Source: Linyphia triangularis (Eukaryota; Arthropoda; Arachnida; Araneae; Linyphiidae). From it: 64,000 bases of DNA. Both the position numbers and the translations under genes were made by a program. The stretch is taken from the NCBI GenBank assembly GCA_963978545.1, contig OZ021725.1:91623305-91687304 (forward strand). Direction: 5' to 3'. The notes beneath the pieces are model-generated. The model made no database searches, was not told the DNA's origin, and was given only the letters and a program-made list of their open reading frames with translations. Below are positions 50,504 through 62,146 of the stretch, piece by piece. Position 1 is the stretch's first letter; each line of letters opens with the position of its first letter.

Positions 50504-51382
50504 GGTACCAAATTTTAATTAAAAAAAAAGTATTCTAAAAATCAAAAATTCCATTTTTCGTATATCTTGAAATATTTCAGTTTCGAATGTAATTGAATGG
50601 AAGATTTCATTTTTAACAAATGGTTCCAAATTGTGTTTTTTATTCAAAAACACTTTAAAAATTAAACTAATTTCAAAATTTTGTCCAAAATAATTATTTT
50701 TGAATAGCTTTATGAGAAGTTGAAATTTTGGAATGAAAGCGCTCAGAAACTGTTTTTAAGTCTTTATTTTACTTAGCATTGCTTCGATTTTGAGTGCTAA
50801 AATACTATTTCATGAGCAAATTGATGATCAGAAAGAAATCGGGTGATGACTTTTATTATCCTAGGCAAAAATTGAGGTTAAAATTCGAAAATTGAGAATT
50901 TGAAAATTGCCTAAGGATTGGCAAGTTTAATGTATATTCAAAGGGATATAAAGACTTTTTTTGGCAATAACTGAATTTTGAGTAGTAAAATTTCATTTTA
51001 ATGTGGAAATCAATTCGGGTGATGATTTCAGTTTCCCTAGCTGTAAAAAGATTGTAAAAGTTTGAAAATTTTGAAGTGTGAAATTTTCATACGATTAATA
51101 TGGGGAAAATTTGAAACGAAACATTTTGAAAGTGCACTTTTTGGACCACATTTAGACATACTTCTTATTTAGTTAGTGTTTTTAAATTGGAATTGGAGTT
51201 TCTCCTATATATACGCTTCCATATCACAAACGGGAAAATTTTTTGAGAATTTTACTTTTTGATCAATAATTCATTGAATAGTCCGCCATGTGTTTTCAAT
51301 GGGGGAATTGTATTGATGAGAAAATTGCTCAAATGCTTTCAAATTGTGAATTTGAGTTGGATATATGTTTTATAGTCATTCT
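50504..51382 (+). repeat. Unit 40, C-A-B, Cb, 879 bp
   Basis: Shortest unit. C has TTTCGAATGTAATTG and a private TTTTGTCCAAAAT. B has GATTTCAGTTTCCC, AATTTTGAAGTG, a 1-bp shorter GAAATTTTCATACG, TATATACGCTTCC and GTATTGATGAG before C, so it is B1 nearly to the end. No counterpart exists in the neighbouring block copy. Confidence 0.93.
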
Positions 51383-52673
51383 GGTACCAAATTTTAATTA
51401 AAAAAAAAGTATTCTAAAAATCAAAAATTCCATTTTTCGTATATTTTGAAATATTTCAGTTTCGAATGTAATTGAATGGAAGATTTCATTTTTAACAAAT
51501 GGTTCCAAATTGTGTTTTTTATTCAAAAACACTTTAAAAATTAAACTAATTTCAAAATTTTGGCCAAAATAATTATTTTTGAATAGCTTTATGAGAAGTT
51601 GAAATTTTGGAATGAAAGTGCTCAGAAACTGTTTTTAAGTCTTTATTTTACTTAGCATTGCTTCGATTTTGAATGCTAAAATACTATTTCATAAGCAAAT
51701 TGATGATCAGAAAGAAATCGGGTGATGACTTTTATTATCCTAGGCAAAAATTGAGGTTAAAATTCGAAAAAGGAGAATTTGAAAATTGCCTAACGAATGG
51801 CAAGTTTAATGTATATGCAAAGGGATATAAAGACTTTTTTTGGCAATAACTGAATTTTGAGTAGTAAAATTTCATTTTAATGTGGAAATCAATTCGGGTA
51901 ATGATTTCTGTTTCCCTAGCTGTAAAAAGATTGTAAAAGTTGGAAAATTTAGAAGTGTGAAATTTTTCATACGATTAATATGGGGAAAATTTGAAACGAA
52001 ACATTTTGAAAGTGCACTTTTTGGACCACCTTTAGACCCACTTCTTATTTAGTTAGTGTTTTAAAATTGGAATTGGATTTTCTCCTATATCTATGCTTCA
52101 ATATCACAAACGGGAAAATTTTTTGAAAATTTTACTTTTTGATCAATAATTCATTGAATAGTCCGCCATGTGTTTTCAATGGGGGAATTGTATTGATGAG
52201 AAAATTGCTCAAATGCTTTCAAATTGTGAATTTGTGTTGGATATATGTTTTATAGTCATTCTTTTTATAGTCATTTTATAGACCATTTTAATGTGGAAAT
52301 CAATTCGGGTGATGATTTCTGTTACCCTAGCTGTAAAAAGATTGTAAAAGTTTGAAAATTTAGAAGTGTGAAATTTTTCATACGATTAACATGGGGAAAA
52401 TTTAAAACGAAACATATTGAAAGTGCACTTTTTGGACCACCTTTAGACCCACTTCTTATTTAGTTAGTGTTTTAAAATTGGAATTAGAGTTTCTCCTATA
52501 TATAAGCTTCAATATCACAAACGGGAAATATTTTTGAAAATTTTAGTTTTTGATCAATAATTCATTGAATGGTCCGCCATGTGTTTTCAATGGGGGAATT
52601 GTATTTTTGAGAAAATTGCTCAAATGCTTTCAAATTGTGAATTTGAGTTGGATATATGTTTTATAGTCATTCT
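51383..52673 (+). repeat. Unit 41, C-A-B-B, Cb, 1291 bp
   Basis: A distinctive lineage: GTATATTTTGAAAT, TTTCGAATG, GAAAGTGCTCAG, TTTTGAATGC, TTCATAAGC, CGAAAAAGGAGAATTTG, CTAACGAATGG, TATATGCAAAGG and GGGTAATGATTTC. B1 has TATATCTATGCTTC. A private GAATGGTCCGCC lies in B2. Related units are 44 and 48. Confidence 0.94.
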
Positions 52674-53977
52674 GGTACCAAATTTCAATTAAAAAAAAAG
52701 TATTCTAAAAATCAAAAATTCCATTTTTCGTATATCTTGAAATATTTCAGTTTCGAGTGTAATTGAATGGAAGATTTCATTTTTAACAAATGGTTCCAAA
52801 TTGTGTTTTTTATTCAAAAACACTTTAAAAATCAAACTAATTTCAAAATTTTGGCCAAAAAAATTATTTTTGAATAGCTTTATGAGAAGTTGAAATTTTG
52901 GAACCAAAGCGCTCAGAAACTGTTTTTAAGTCTTTATTTTACTTAGCATTGCTTCGATTTTGAGTGCTAAAATACTATTTCATGAGCAAATTGATGATCA
53001 GAAAGAAATTGGGTGATGACTTTTATTATCCTAGGCAAGAATTAAGGTTAAAATTCGAAAATTGAGAATTTGAAAATTGCCTTAGGATTGGCAAGTTTAA
53101 TGTATATTCAAAGGGATATAAAGACTTTTTTTTGTTAATAACTGAATTTTGAGTAGTAAAATTTCATTTTAATGACCATTTTAATGTGGGAATCAATTCG
53201 GGTGATGATTTTTGTTACCCTAGCTGTAAAAAGATTGTAAAAGTTTGAAAATTTAGAAGTGTGAAATTTTTCATACGATTAATATGGGGAAAATTTGAAA
53301 CGAAACATTTTGAAAGTGCACTTTTTGGACCACATTTAGACCCACTTCTTATTTAGTTAGTGTTTTTAAATTGGAATTGGAGTTTCTCCTATATATAAGC
53401 TTCAATATCACAAACGGGAAAAATTTTTGAGAATTTTACTTTTTGATCAATAATTCATTGAATAGTCCGCCATGTGTTTTCAATGGGGGAATTGTATTGA
53501 TGAGAAAATTGCTCAAATGCTTTCAAATTGTGAATTTGAGTTGGATATATGTTTTATAGTCATTCTTTTTATAGTCATTTTATAGACCATTTTAATGTGG
53601 AAATCAATTCGGGTGATGATTTCTGTTACCCTAGCTGTAAAAAGATTGTAAAAGTTTGAAAATTTAGAAGTGTGAAATTTTTCATACGATTAACATGGGG
53701 AAAATTTAAAACGAAACATATTGAAAGTGCACTATTTGGACCACCTTTAGACCCACTTCTTATTTAGTTAGTGTTTTAAAATTGGAATTAGAGTTTCTCC
53801 TATATATAAGCTTCAATATCACAAACAGGAAAAAATTGTGAAAATTTTAGTTTTTGATCAATAATTCATTGAATAGTCCGCCATGTGTTTTCAATGGGGG
53901 AATTGTATTTTTGAGAAAATTGCTCAAATGCTTTCAAATTGTGAATTTGAGTTGGATATATGTTTTATAGTCATTCT
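52674..53977 (+). repeat. Unit 42, C-A-B-B, Cc, 1304 bp
   Basis: Copy of unit 38 at 4766 bp with private CTAGGCAAGAATTAAG in A and AAACAGGAAAAAATTGTG in B2, the latter breaking the normally conserved ACGGG. Confidence 0.94.
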
Positions 53978-55267
53978 GGTACCAAATTTTAATTGAAAAA
54001 AAAGTATTCTAAAAATCAAAAATTCCATTTTTCGTATATCTTGAAATATTTCAGTTTCGAGTGTAATTGAATGGAAGATTTCATTTTTAACAAATGGTTC
54101 CAAATTGTGTTTTTTATTCAAAAACACTTTAAAAATTAAACTAATTTCAAAATTTTGGCCAAAATAATTATTTTTGAATAGCTTTATGAGAAGTTGAAAT
54201 TTTGGAATGAAAGCGCTCAGAAACTGTTTTTAAGTCTTTATTTTACTTAGCATTGTTTCGATTTTGAGTGCTAAAATACTATTTCATGAGCAAATTGATG
54301 ATCAGAAAGAAATTGGGTGATAACTTTTATTATCCTAGGCAAAAATTGAGGTTAAAATTCGAAAATTGAAAATTTGAAAATTGCCTAAGGATTGGCAAGT
54401 TTAATGTATATTCAAAGGGATATAAAGACTTTTTTTGGCAATAACTGAATTTTGAGTAGTAAAATTTCATTTTTATGTGGAAATCAATTCGGGTGATGAT
54501 TTCTGTTTCCCTAGCTGTAAAAAGATTGTAAATGTTTGAAAATTTAGAAGTGTGAAATTTTTCATACGATTAATATGGGGAAAATTTGAAACGAAACATT
54601 TTGAAAGTGCACTTTTTGGACCACCTTTAGACCCACTTCTTATTTAGTTAGTGTTTTAAAATTGGAATTGGAGTTTCTCCTATATATATGCTTCAATATC
54701 ACAAACGGGAAAAATTTTTGAAAATTTTACTTTTTGATCAATAATTCATTGAATAGTCCGCCATGTGTTTTCAAGGGGAGAATTGTATTGATGAGAAAAT
54801 TGCTCAAATGCTTTCAAATTGTGAATTTGAGTTGGATATATGTTTTATAGTCATTCTTTTTATAGTCATTTTATAGACCATTTTAATGTGGAAATCAATT
54901 CGGGTGATGATTTCTGTTACCCTAGCTGTAAAAAGATTGTAAAAGTTAGAAAATTTAGAAGTGTGAAATTTTTCATATGATTAACATGGGGACAATTTAA
55001 AACGAAACATATTGAAAGTGCACTTTTTGGACCACCTTTAGACCCACTTCTTATTTAGTTAGTGTTTTAAAATTGGAATTAGAGTTTCTCCTATATATAA
55101 GCTTCAATATCACAAACGGGAAAATTTTTTGAAAATTTTAGTTTTTGATCAATAATTCATTGAATAGTCCGCCATGTGTTTTCAATGGGGGAATTGTATT
55201 TTTAGAAAATTGCTCAAATGCTTTCAAATTGTCAATTTGAGTTGGATATATGTTTTATAGTCATTCT
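53978..55267 (+). repeat. Unit 43, C-A-B-B, Cb, 1290 bp
   Basis: Copy of unit 39 at 4766 bp, including TCAAGGGGAGAATTG and GTTAGAAAATTTAG. B2 has CATATGATTAACATGGGGAC, a shorter GTATTTTTAGAAAATTG and CAAATTGTCAATTTG, the improved palindrome shared with units 44 and 48. Confidence 0.94.
55225..55239 (+). other. Improved palindrome near the B/C junction, unit 43
   Basis: CAAATTG-T-CAATTTG has 7-bp arms with a single central base. The standard form CAAATTGTGAATTTG (for example 658-672) has 6-bp arms around GTG. The improved form also occurs at 56516-56530 and 62104-62118, always in the last B before GGTACC. Confidence 0.6.
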
Positions 55268-56558
55268 GGTACCAAATTTTAATTAAAAAAAAAGTATTCT
55301 AAAAATCAAAAATTCCATTTTTCGTATATCTTGAAATATTTCAGTTTCGAATGTAATTGAATGGAAGATTTCATTTTTAACAAATGGTTCCAAATTGTGT
55401 TTTTTATTCAAAAACACTTTAAAAATTAAACTAATTTCAAAATTTTGGCCAAAATAATTATTTTTGAATAGCTTTATGAGAAGTTGAAATTTTGGAATGA
55501 AAGTGCTCAGAAACTGTTTTTAAGTCTTTATTTTACTTAGCATTGTTTCGATTTTGAATGCTAAAATACTATTTCATAAGCAAATTGATGATCAGAAAGA
55601 AATCGGGTGATGACTTTTATTATCCTAGGCAAAAATTGAGGTTAAAATTCGAAAAAGGAGAATTTGAAAATTGCCTAACGATTGGCAAGTTTAATGTATA
55701 TGCAAAGGGATATAAAGACTTTTTTTGGCAATAACTGAATTTTGAGTAGTAAAATTTCATTTTAATGTGGAAATCAATTCGGGTAATGATTTCTGTTTCA
55801 ATAGCTGTAAAAAGATTGTAAAAGTTGGAAAATTTAGAAGTGTGAAATTTTTCATACGATTAATATGGGGAAAATTTGAAACGAAACATTTTGAAAGTGC
55901 ACTTTTTGGACCACATTTAGACCCACTTCTTATTTAGTTAGTGTTTTTAAATTGGAATTGGAGTTTCTCCTATATATAAGCTTCAATATCACAAACGGGA
56001 AAAATTTTTGAGAATTTTACTTTTTGATCAATAATTCATTGAATAGTCCGCCATGTGTTTTCAATGGGGGAATTGTATTGATGAGAAAATTGCTCAAATG
56101 CTTTCAAATTGTGAATTTGAGTTGGATATATGTTTTATAGTCATTCTTTTTATAGTCATTTTATAGACCATTTTAATGTGGAAATCAATTCGGGTGATGA
56201 TTTCTGTTACCCTAGCTGTAAAAAGATTGTAAAAGTTAGAAAATTTAGAAGTGTGCAATTTTTCATACGATTAACATGGGGACAATTTTAAACGAAACAT
56301 ATTGAAAGTGCACTTTTTGGACCACCTTTAGACCCACTTCTTATTTAGTTAGTGTTTTAAAATTGGAATTAGAGTTTCTCCTATATATAAGCTTCAATAT
56401 CACAAACGGGAAAATTTTTTGAAAATTTTAGTTTTTGATCAATAATTCATTGAATAGTCCGCCATGTGTTTTCAATGGGGGAATTGTATTTTTGAGAAAA
56501 TTGCTCAAATGCTTTCAAATTGTCAATTTGAGTTGGATATATGTTTTATAGTCATTCT
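55268..56558 (+). repeat. Unit 44, C-A-B-B, Cb, 1291 bp
   Basis: A matches unit 41 (GAAAGTGCTCAG, TTTTGAATGC, TTCATAAGC, CGAAAAAGGAG, TATATGCAAAGG, GGGTAATG). B1 has a private TTTCAATAGCTG that removes the conserved CCCTAG. B2 has GTGTGCAATTTTT, GGGGACAATTTTAAACG and CAAATTGTCAATTTG. Confidence 0.94.
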
Positions 56559-57862
56559 GGTACCAAATTTTAATTAAAAAAAAAGTATTCTAAAAATCAA
56601 AAATTCCATTTTTCGTATATCTTGAAATATTTCAGTTTCGAGTGTAATTGAATGGAAGATTTCATTTTTAACAAATGGTTCCAAATTGTGTTTTTTATTC
56701 AAAAACACTTTAAAAATCAAACTAATTTCAAAATTTTGGCCAAAAAAATTATTTTTGAATAGCTTTATGAGAAGTTGAAATTTTGGAACCAAAGCGCTCA
56801 GAAACTGTTTTTAAGTCTTTATTTTACTTAGCATTGCTTCGATTTTGAGTGCTAAAATACTATTTCATGAGCAAATTGATGATCAGAAAGAAATTGGGTG
56901 ATGACTTTTATTATCCTAGGCAAAAATTAAGGTTAAAATTCGAAAATTGAGAATTTGAAAATTGCCTTAGGATTGGCAAGTTTAATGTATATTCAAAGGG
57001 ATATAAAGACTTTTTTTTGTTAATAACTGAATTTTGAGTAGTAAAATTTCATTTTAATGACCATTTTAATGTGGAAATCAATTCGGGTGATGATTTTTGT
57101 TACCCTAGCTGTAAAAAGATTGTAAAAGTTTGAAAATTTAGAAGTGTGAAATTTTTCATACGATTAATATGGGGAAAATTTGAAACGAAACATTTTGAAA
57201 GTGCACTTTTTGGACCACATTTAGACCCACTTCTTATTTAGTTAGTGTTTTTAAATTGGAATTGGAGTTTCTCCTATATATAAGCTTCAATATCACAAAC
57301 GGGAAAAATTTTTGAGAATTTTACTTTTTGATCAATAATTCATTGAATAGTCCGCCATGTGTTTTCAATGGGGGAATTGTATTGATGAGAAAATTGCTCA
57401 AATGCTTTCAAATTGTGAATTTGAGTTGGATATATGTTTTATAGTCATTCTTTTTATAGTCATTTTATAGACCATTTTAATGTGGAAATCAATTCGGGTG
57501 ATGATTTCTGTTACCCTAGCTGTAAAAAGATTGTAAAAGTTTGAAAATTTAGAAGTGTGAAATTTTTCATACGATTAACATGGGGAAAATTTAAAAAGAA
57601 ACATATTGAAAGTGCACTATTTGGACCACCTTTAGACCCACTTCTTATTTAGTTAGTGTTTTAAAATTGGAATTAGAGTTTCTCCTATATATAAGCTTCA
57701 ATATCACAAACGGGAAAAAAATTTGAAAATTTTAGTTTTTGATCAATAATTCATTGAATAGTCCGCCATGTGTTTTCAATGGGGGAATTGTATTTTTGAG
57801 AAAATTGCTCAAATGCTTTCAAATTGTGAATTTGAGTTGGATATATGTTTTATAGTCATTCT
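56559..57862 (+). repeat. Unit 45, C-A-B-B, Cc, 1304 bp
   Basis: Cc as in units 38 and 42 but with TTTTAATTAAA and TGTGGAAATC in B1. B2 has AATTTAAAAAGAAAC, GTGCACTATTTGG and an A7T3 tract. It opens the 5588-bp block. Confidence 0.94.
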
Positions 57863-59563
57863 GGTACCAAATTTTAATTAAAAAAAAAGTATTCTAAAAA
57901 TCAGAAATTCCATTTTTCGTATATCTTGAAATATTTCAGTTTCGAGTGTAATTGAACGGAAGATTTCATTTTTAACAAATGGTTTCAAATTGTGTTTTTT
58001 ATTCAAAAACACTTTAAAAATTAAACTAATTTCAAAATTTTGGCCAAAAAAATTATTTTTGAATAGCTTTATGAGAAGTTGAAATTTTGGAATGAAAGCG
58101 CTCAGAAATTGTTTTTAAGTCTTTATTTTACTTAGCATTGCTTCGATTTTGAGTGCTAAAATACTATTTCATGAGCAAATTGATGATCAGAAAGAAATCG
58201 GGTGATGACTTTTATTATCCTAGGCAAAAATTGAGGTTAAAATTCGAAAATTGAGAATTTGAAAATTGCCTAAGGATTGGCAAGTTTAATGTATATTCAA
58301 AGGGATATAAAGACTTTTTTTGGCAATAACTGAATTTTGAGTAGTAAAATTTCATTTTAATGTGGAAATCAATTCGGGTGATGATTTCTGTTTCCCTAGC
58401 TGTAAAAAGATTGTTAAAGTTTGAAAATTTAAAAGTGTGAAATTTTTCATACGATTAATATGGGGAAAATTTGAAACGAAACATTTTGAAAGTGCACTTT
58501 TTGGACCACCTTTAGACCCACTTCTTATTTAGTTAGTGTTATAAAATTGGAATTGGAGTTTCTCCTATATATAAGCTTACATATCACAAACGGGAAAAAA
58601 TTTTGAAAATTTTACTTTTTGATCAATAATTCATTGAATAGTCCGCCATGCGTTTTCAATGGGGGAATTGTATTGATGAGAAAATTGCTCAAATGCTTTC
58701 AAATTGTGAATTTGAGTTGGATATATGTTTTATAGTCATTCTTTTTATAGTCATTTTATAGACCATTTTAATGTGGAAATCAATTCGGGTGATGATTTCT
58801 GTTACCCTAGCTGTAAAAAGATTGTAAAAGTTTGAAAATTTAGAAGTGTGAAATTTTTCATACGATTAATATGGGGAAAATTTGAAACGAAACATTTTGA
58901 AAGTGCACTTTTTGGACCACATTTAGACCCACTTCTTATTTAGTTAGTGTTTTAAAATTGGAATTGGAGTTTCTCCTATATATATGCTTCAATATCACAA
59001 ACGGGAAAAATTTTTGAAAATTTTACTTTTTGATCAATAATTCATTGAATAGTCCGCCATGTGTTTTCAATGGGGGAATTGTATTGATGAGAAAATTGCT
59101 CAAATGCTTTCAAATTGTGAATTTGAGTTGGATATATGTTTTATAGTCATTCTTTTTATAGTCATTTTATAGACCATTTTAATGTTTAAATCAATTCGGG
59201 TGATGATTTCTGTTACCCTAGCTGTAAAAAGATTGTAAAAGTTTGAAAATTTAGAAGTGTGAAATTTTTCATCGATTAACATGGGGAAAATTTAAAAAGA
59301 AACATATTGAAAGTGCACTATTTGGACCACCTTTAGACCCACTTCTTATTTAGTTAGTGTTTTAAAATTGGAATTAGAGTTTCTCCTATATATAAGCTTC
59401 AATATCACAAACGGGAAAAAATTTTGAAAATTTTAGTTTTTGATCAATAATTCATTGAATAGTCCGCCATGTGTTTTCAATGGGGGAATTGTATTTTTGA
59501 GAAAATTGCTCAAATGCTTTCAAATTGTGAATTTGAGTTGGATATATGTTTTATAGTCATTCT
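57863..59563 (+). repeat. Unit 46, C-A-B-B-B, Cd, 1701 bp
   Basis: Cd with ATCAGAAATT, TTGAACGGAAG and ATGGTTTCAA; A has CAGAAATTG. First B has TAGTGTTATAAAATTGG and CCGCCATGCG. The middle B starts B2-like (TTTCTGTTACCC) and is B1-like from AATATGGGG (about 58868). The last B begins AATGTTTAAATC and has a 2-bp loss at TTTTCATCGATTAAC. Confidence 0.94.
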
Positions 59564-60855
59564 GGTACCAAATTTTAATTAAAAAAAAAAGTATTCTAAA
59601 AATCAGAAATTCCATTTTTCGTATATCTTGAAATATTTCAGTTTCGAGTGTAATTGAATGGAAGATTTCATTTTTAACAAATGGTTTCAAATTGTGTTTT
59701 TTATTCAAAAACACTTTAAAAATTAAACTAATTTCAAAATTTTGGCCAAAAAAATTATTTTTGAATAGCTTTATGAGAAGTTGAAATTTTGGAATGAAAG
59801 CGCTCAGAAATTGTTTTTAAGTCTTTATTTTACTTAGCATTGCTTCGATTTTGAGTGCTAAAATACTATTTCATGAGCAAATTGATGATCAGAAAGAAAT
59901 CGGGTGATGACTTTTATTATCCTAGGCAAAAATTGAGGTTAAAATTCGAAAATTGAGAATTTGAAAATTGCCTAAGGATTGGCAAGTTTAATGTATATTC
60001 AAAGGGATATAAAGACTTTTTTTGGCAATAACTGAATTTTGAGTAGTAAAATTTCATTTTAATGTGGAAATCAATTCGGGTGATGATTTCTGTTTCCCTA
60101 GCTGTAAAAAGATTGTTAAAGTTTGAAAATTTAGAAGTGTGAAATTTTTCATACGATTAATATGGGGAAAATTTGAAACGAAACATTTTGAAAGTGCACT
60201 TTTTGGACCACCTTTAGACCCACTTCTTATTTAGTTAGTGTTATAAAATTGGAATTGGAGTTTCTCCTATATATAACCTTACATATCACAAACGGGAAAA
60301 AATTTTGAAAATTTTACTTTTTGATCAATAATTCATTGAATAGTCCGCCATGCGTTTTCAATGGGGGAATTGTATTGATGAGAAAATTGATCAAATGCTT
60401 TCAAATTGTGAATTTGAGTTGGATATATGTTTTATAGTCATTCTTTTTATAGTCATTTTATAGACCATTTTAATGTGGAAATCAATTCGGGTGATGATTT
60501 CTGTTACCCTAGCTGTAAAAAGATTGTAAAAGTTTGAAAATTTAGAAGTGTGAAATTTTTCATACGATTAATATGGGGAAAATTTGAAACGAAACATTTT
60601 GAAAGTGCACTTTTTGGACCACATTTAGACCCACTTCTTATTTAGTTAGTGTTTTAAAATTGGAATTGGAGTTTCTCCTATATATATGCTTCAATATCAC
60701 AAACGGGAAAATTTTTTGAAAATTTTACTTTTTGATCAATAATTCATTGAATAGTCCGCCATGTGTTTTCAATGGGGGAATTGTATTAATGAGAAAATTG
60801 CTCAAATGCTTTCAAATTGTGAATTTGAGTTGGATATATGTTTTATAGTCATTCT
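59564..60855 (+). repeat. Unit 47, C-A-B-B, Cd, 1292 bp
   Basis: Copy of unit 46 in C and A but with TTGAATGGAAG and ten As in the C tract. B1 has a private ATATATAACCTTACATATC, losing AAGCTT, plus CCGCCATGCG and AAATTGATCAAATGC. The second B is B1-like with a private GTATTAATGAG just before C. Confidence 0.94.
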
Positions 60856-62146
60856 GGTACCAAATTTTAATTAAAAAAAAAGTATTCTAAAAATCAAAAA
60901 TTCCATTTTTCGTATATTTTGAAATATTTCAGTTTCGAGTGTAATTGAATGGAAGATTTCATTTTTAACAAATGGTTCCAAATTGTGTTTTTTATTCAAA
61001 AACACTTTAAAAATTAAACTAATTTCAAAATTTTGGCCAAAATAATTATTTTTGAATAGCTTTATGAGAAGTTGAAATTTTGGAATGAAAGCGCTCAGAA
61101 ACTGTTTTTAAGTCTTTATTTTACTTAGCATTGTTTCGATTTTGAATGCTAAAATACTATTTCATGAGCAAATTGATGATCAGAAAGAAATCGGGTGATG
61201 ACTTTTATTATCCTAGGCAAAAATTGAGGTTAAAATTCGAAAAAGGAGAATTTGAAAATTGCCTAACGATTGGCAAGTTTAATGTATATTCAAAGGGATA
61301 TAAAGACTTTTTTTGGCAATAACTGAATTTTGAGTAGTAAAATTTCATTTTAATGTGGAAATCAATTCGGGTAATGATTTCTGTTTCCCTAGCTGTAAAA
61401 AGATTGTAAAAGTTGGAAAATTTAGAAGTGTGAAATTTTTCATACGATTAATATGGGGAAAATTTGAAACGAAACATTTTGAAAGTGCACTTTTTGGACC
61501 ACCTTTAGACACACTTCTTATTTAGTTAGTGTTTTAAAATTGGAATTGGAGTTTCTCCTATATCTATGCTTCAATATCACAAACGGGAAAATTTTTTGAA
61601 AATTTTACTTTTTGATTAATAATTCATTGAATAGTCCGCCATGTGTTTTCAATGGGGGAATTGTATTGATGAGAAAATTGCTCAAATGCTTTCAAATTGT
61701 GAATTTGTGTTGGATATATGTTTTATAGTCATTCTTTTTATAGTCATTTTATAGACCATTTTAATGTGGAAATCAATTCGGGTGATGATTTCTGTTACCC
61801 TAGCTGTAAAAAGATTGTAAAAGTTAGAAAATTTAGAAGTGTGCAATTTTTCATACGATTAACATGGGGACAATTTTAAACGAAACATATTGAAAGTGCA
61901 CTTTTTGGACCACCTTTAGACCCACTTCTTATTTAGTTAGTGTTTTAAAATTGGAATTAGAGTTTCTCCTATATATAAGCTTCAATATCACAAACGGGAA
62001 AATTTTTTGAAAATTTTAGTTTTTGATCAATAATTCATTGAATAGTCCGCCATGTGTTTTCAATGGGGGAATTGTATTTTTGAGAAAATTGCTCAAATGC
62101 TTTCAAATTGTCAATTTGAGTTGGATATATGTTTTATAGTCATTCT
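60856..62146 (+). repeat. Unit 48, C-A-B-B, Cb, 1291 bp
   Basis: Unit 41 lineage (GTATATTTTGAAAT, TTTTGAATGC, CGAAAAAGGAG, GGGTAATG, TATATCTATGCTTC), but with TTTCGAGTG and GAAAGCGCTCAG. Private changes are AGACACACTTC and TTTTTGATTAATAATTC. B2 copies unit 44 (GTGTGCAATTTTT, CAAATTGTCAATTTG). Confidence 0.94.

Larger units (their letters stand above)
47908..56558 (+). repeat. 4766-bp block and its 3885-bp copy lacking one unit
   Basis: Units 38-41 (Cc, Cb, Cb single-B, Cb; 4766 bp) are followed by units 42-44 (Cc, Cb, Cb; 3885 bp). Units 38/42 and 39/43 match at 4766 bp, and unit 44 matches unit 41 in C and A. The 881-bp size difference equals one C-A-B unit, so unit 40 was either gained in the first block or lost from the second. 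Confidence 0.9.

Noticed and set aside
59100..59282. Minus-strand open frame of 60 codons in the last B of unit 46
   Set aside because: Created by the 2-bp loss at TTTTCATCGATTAAC and the AATGTTTAAATC change. Repeat-phase artefact.
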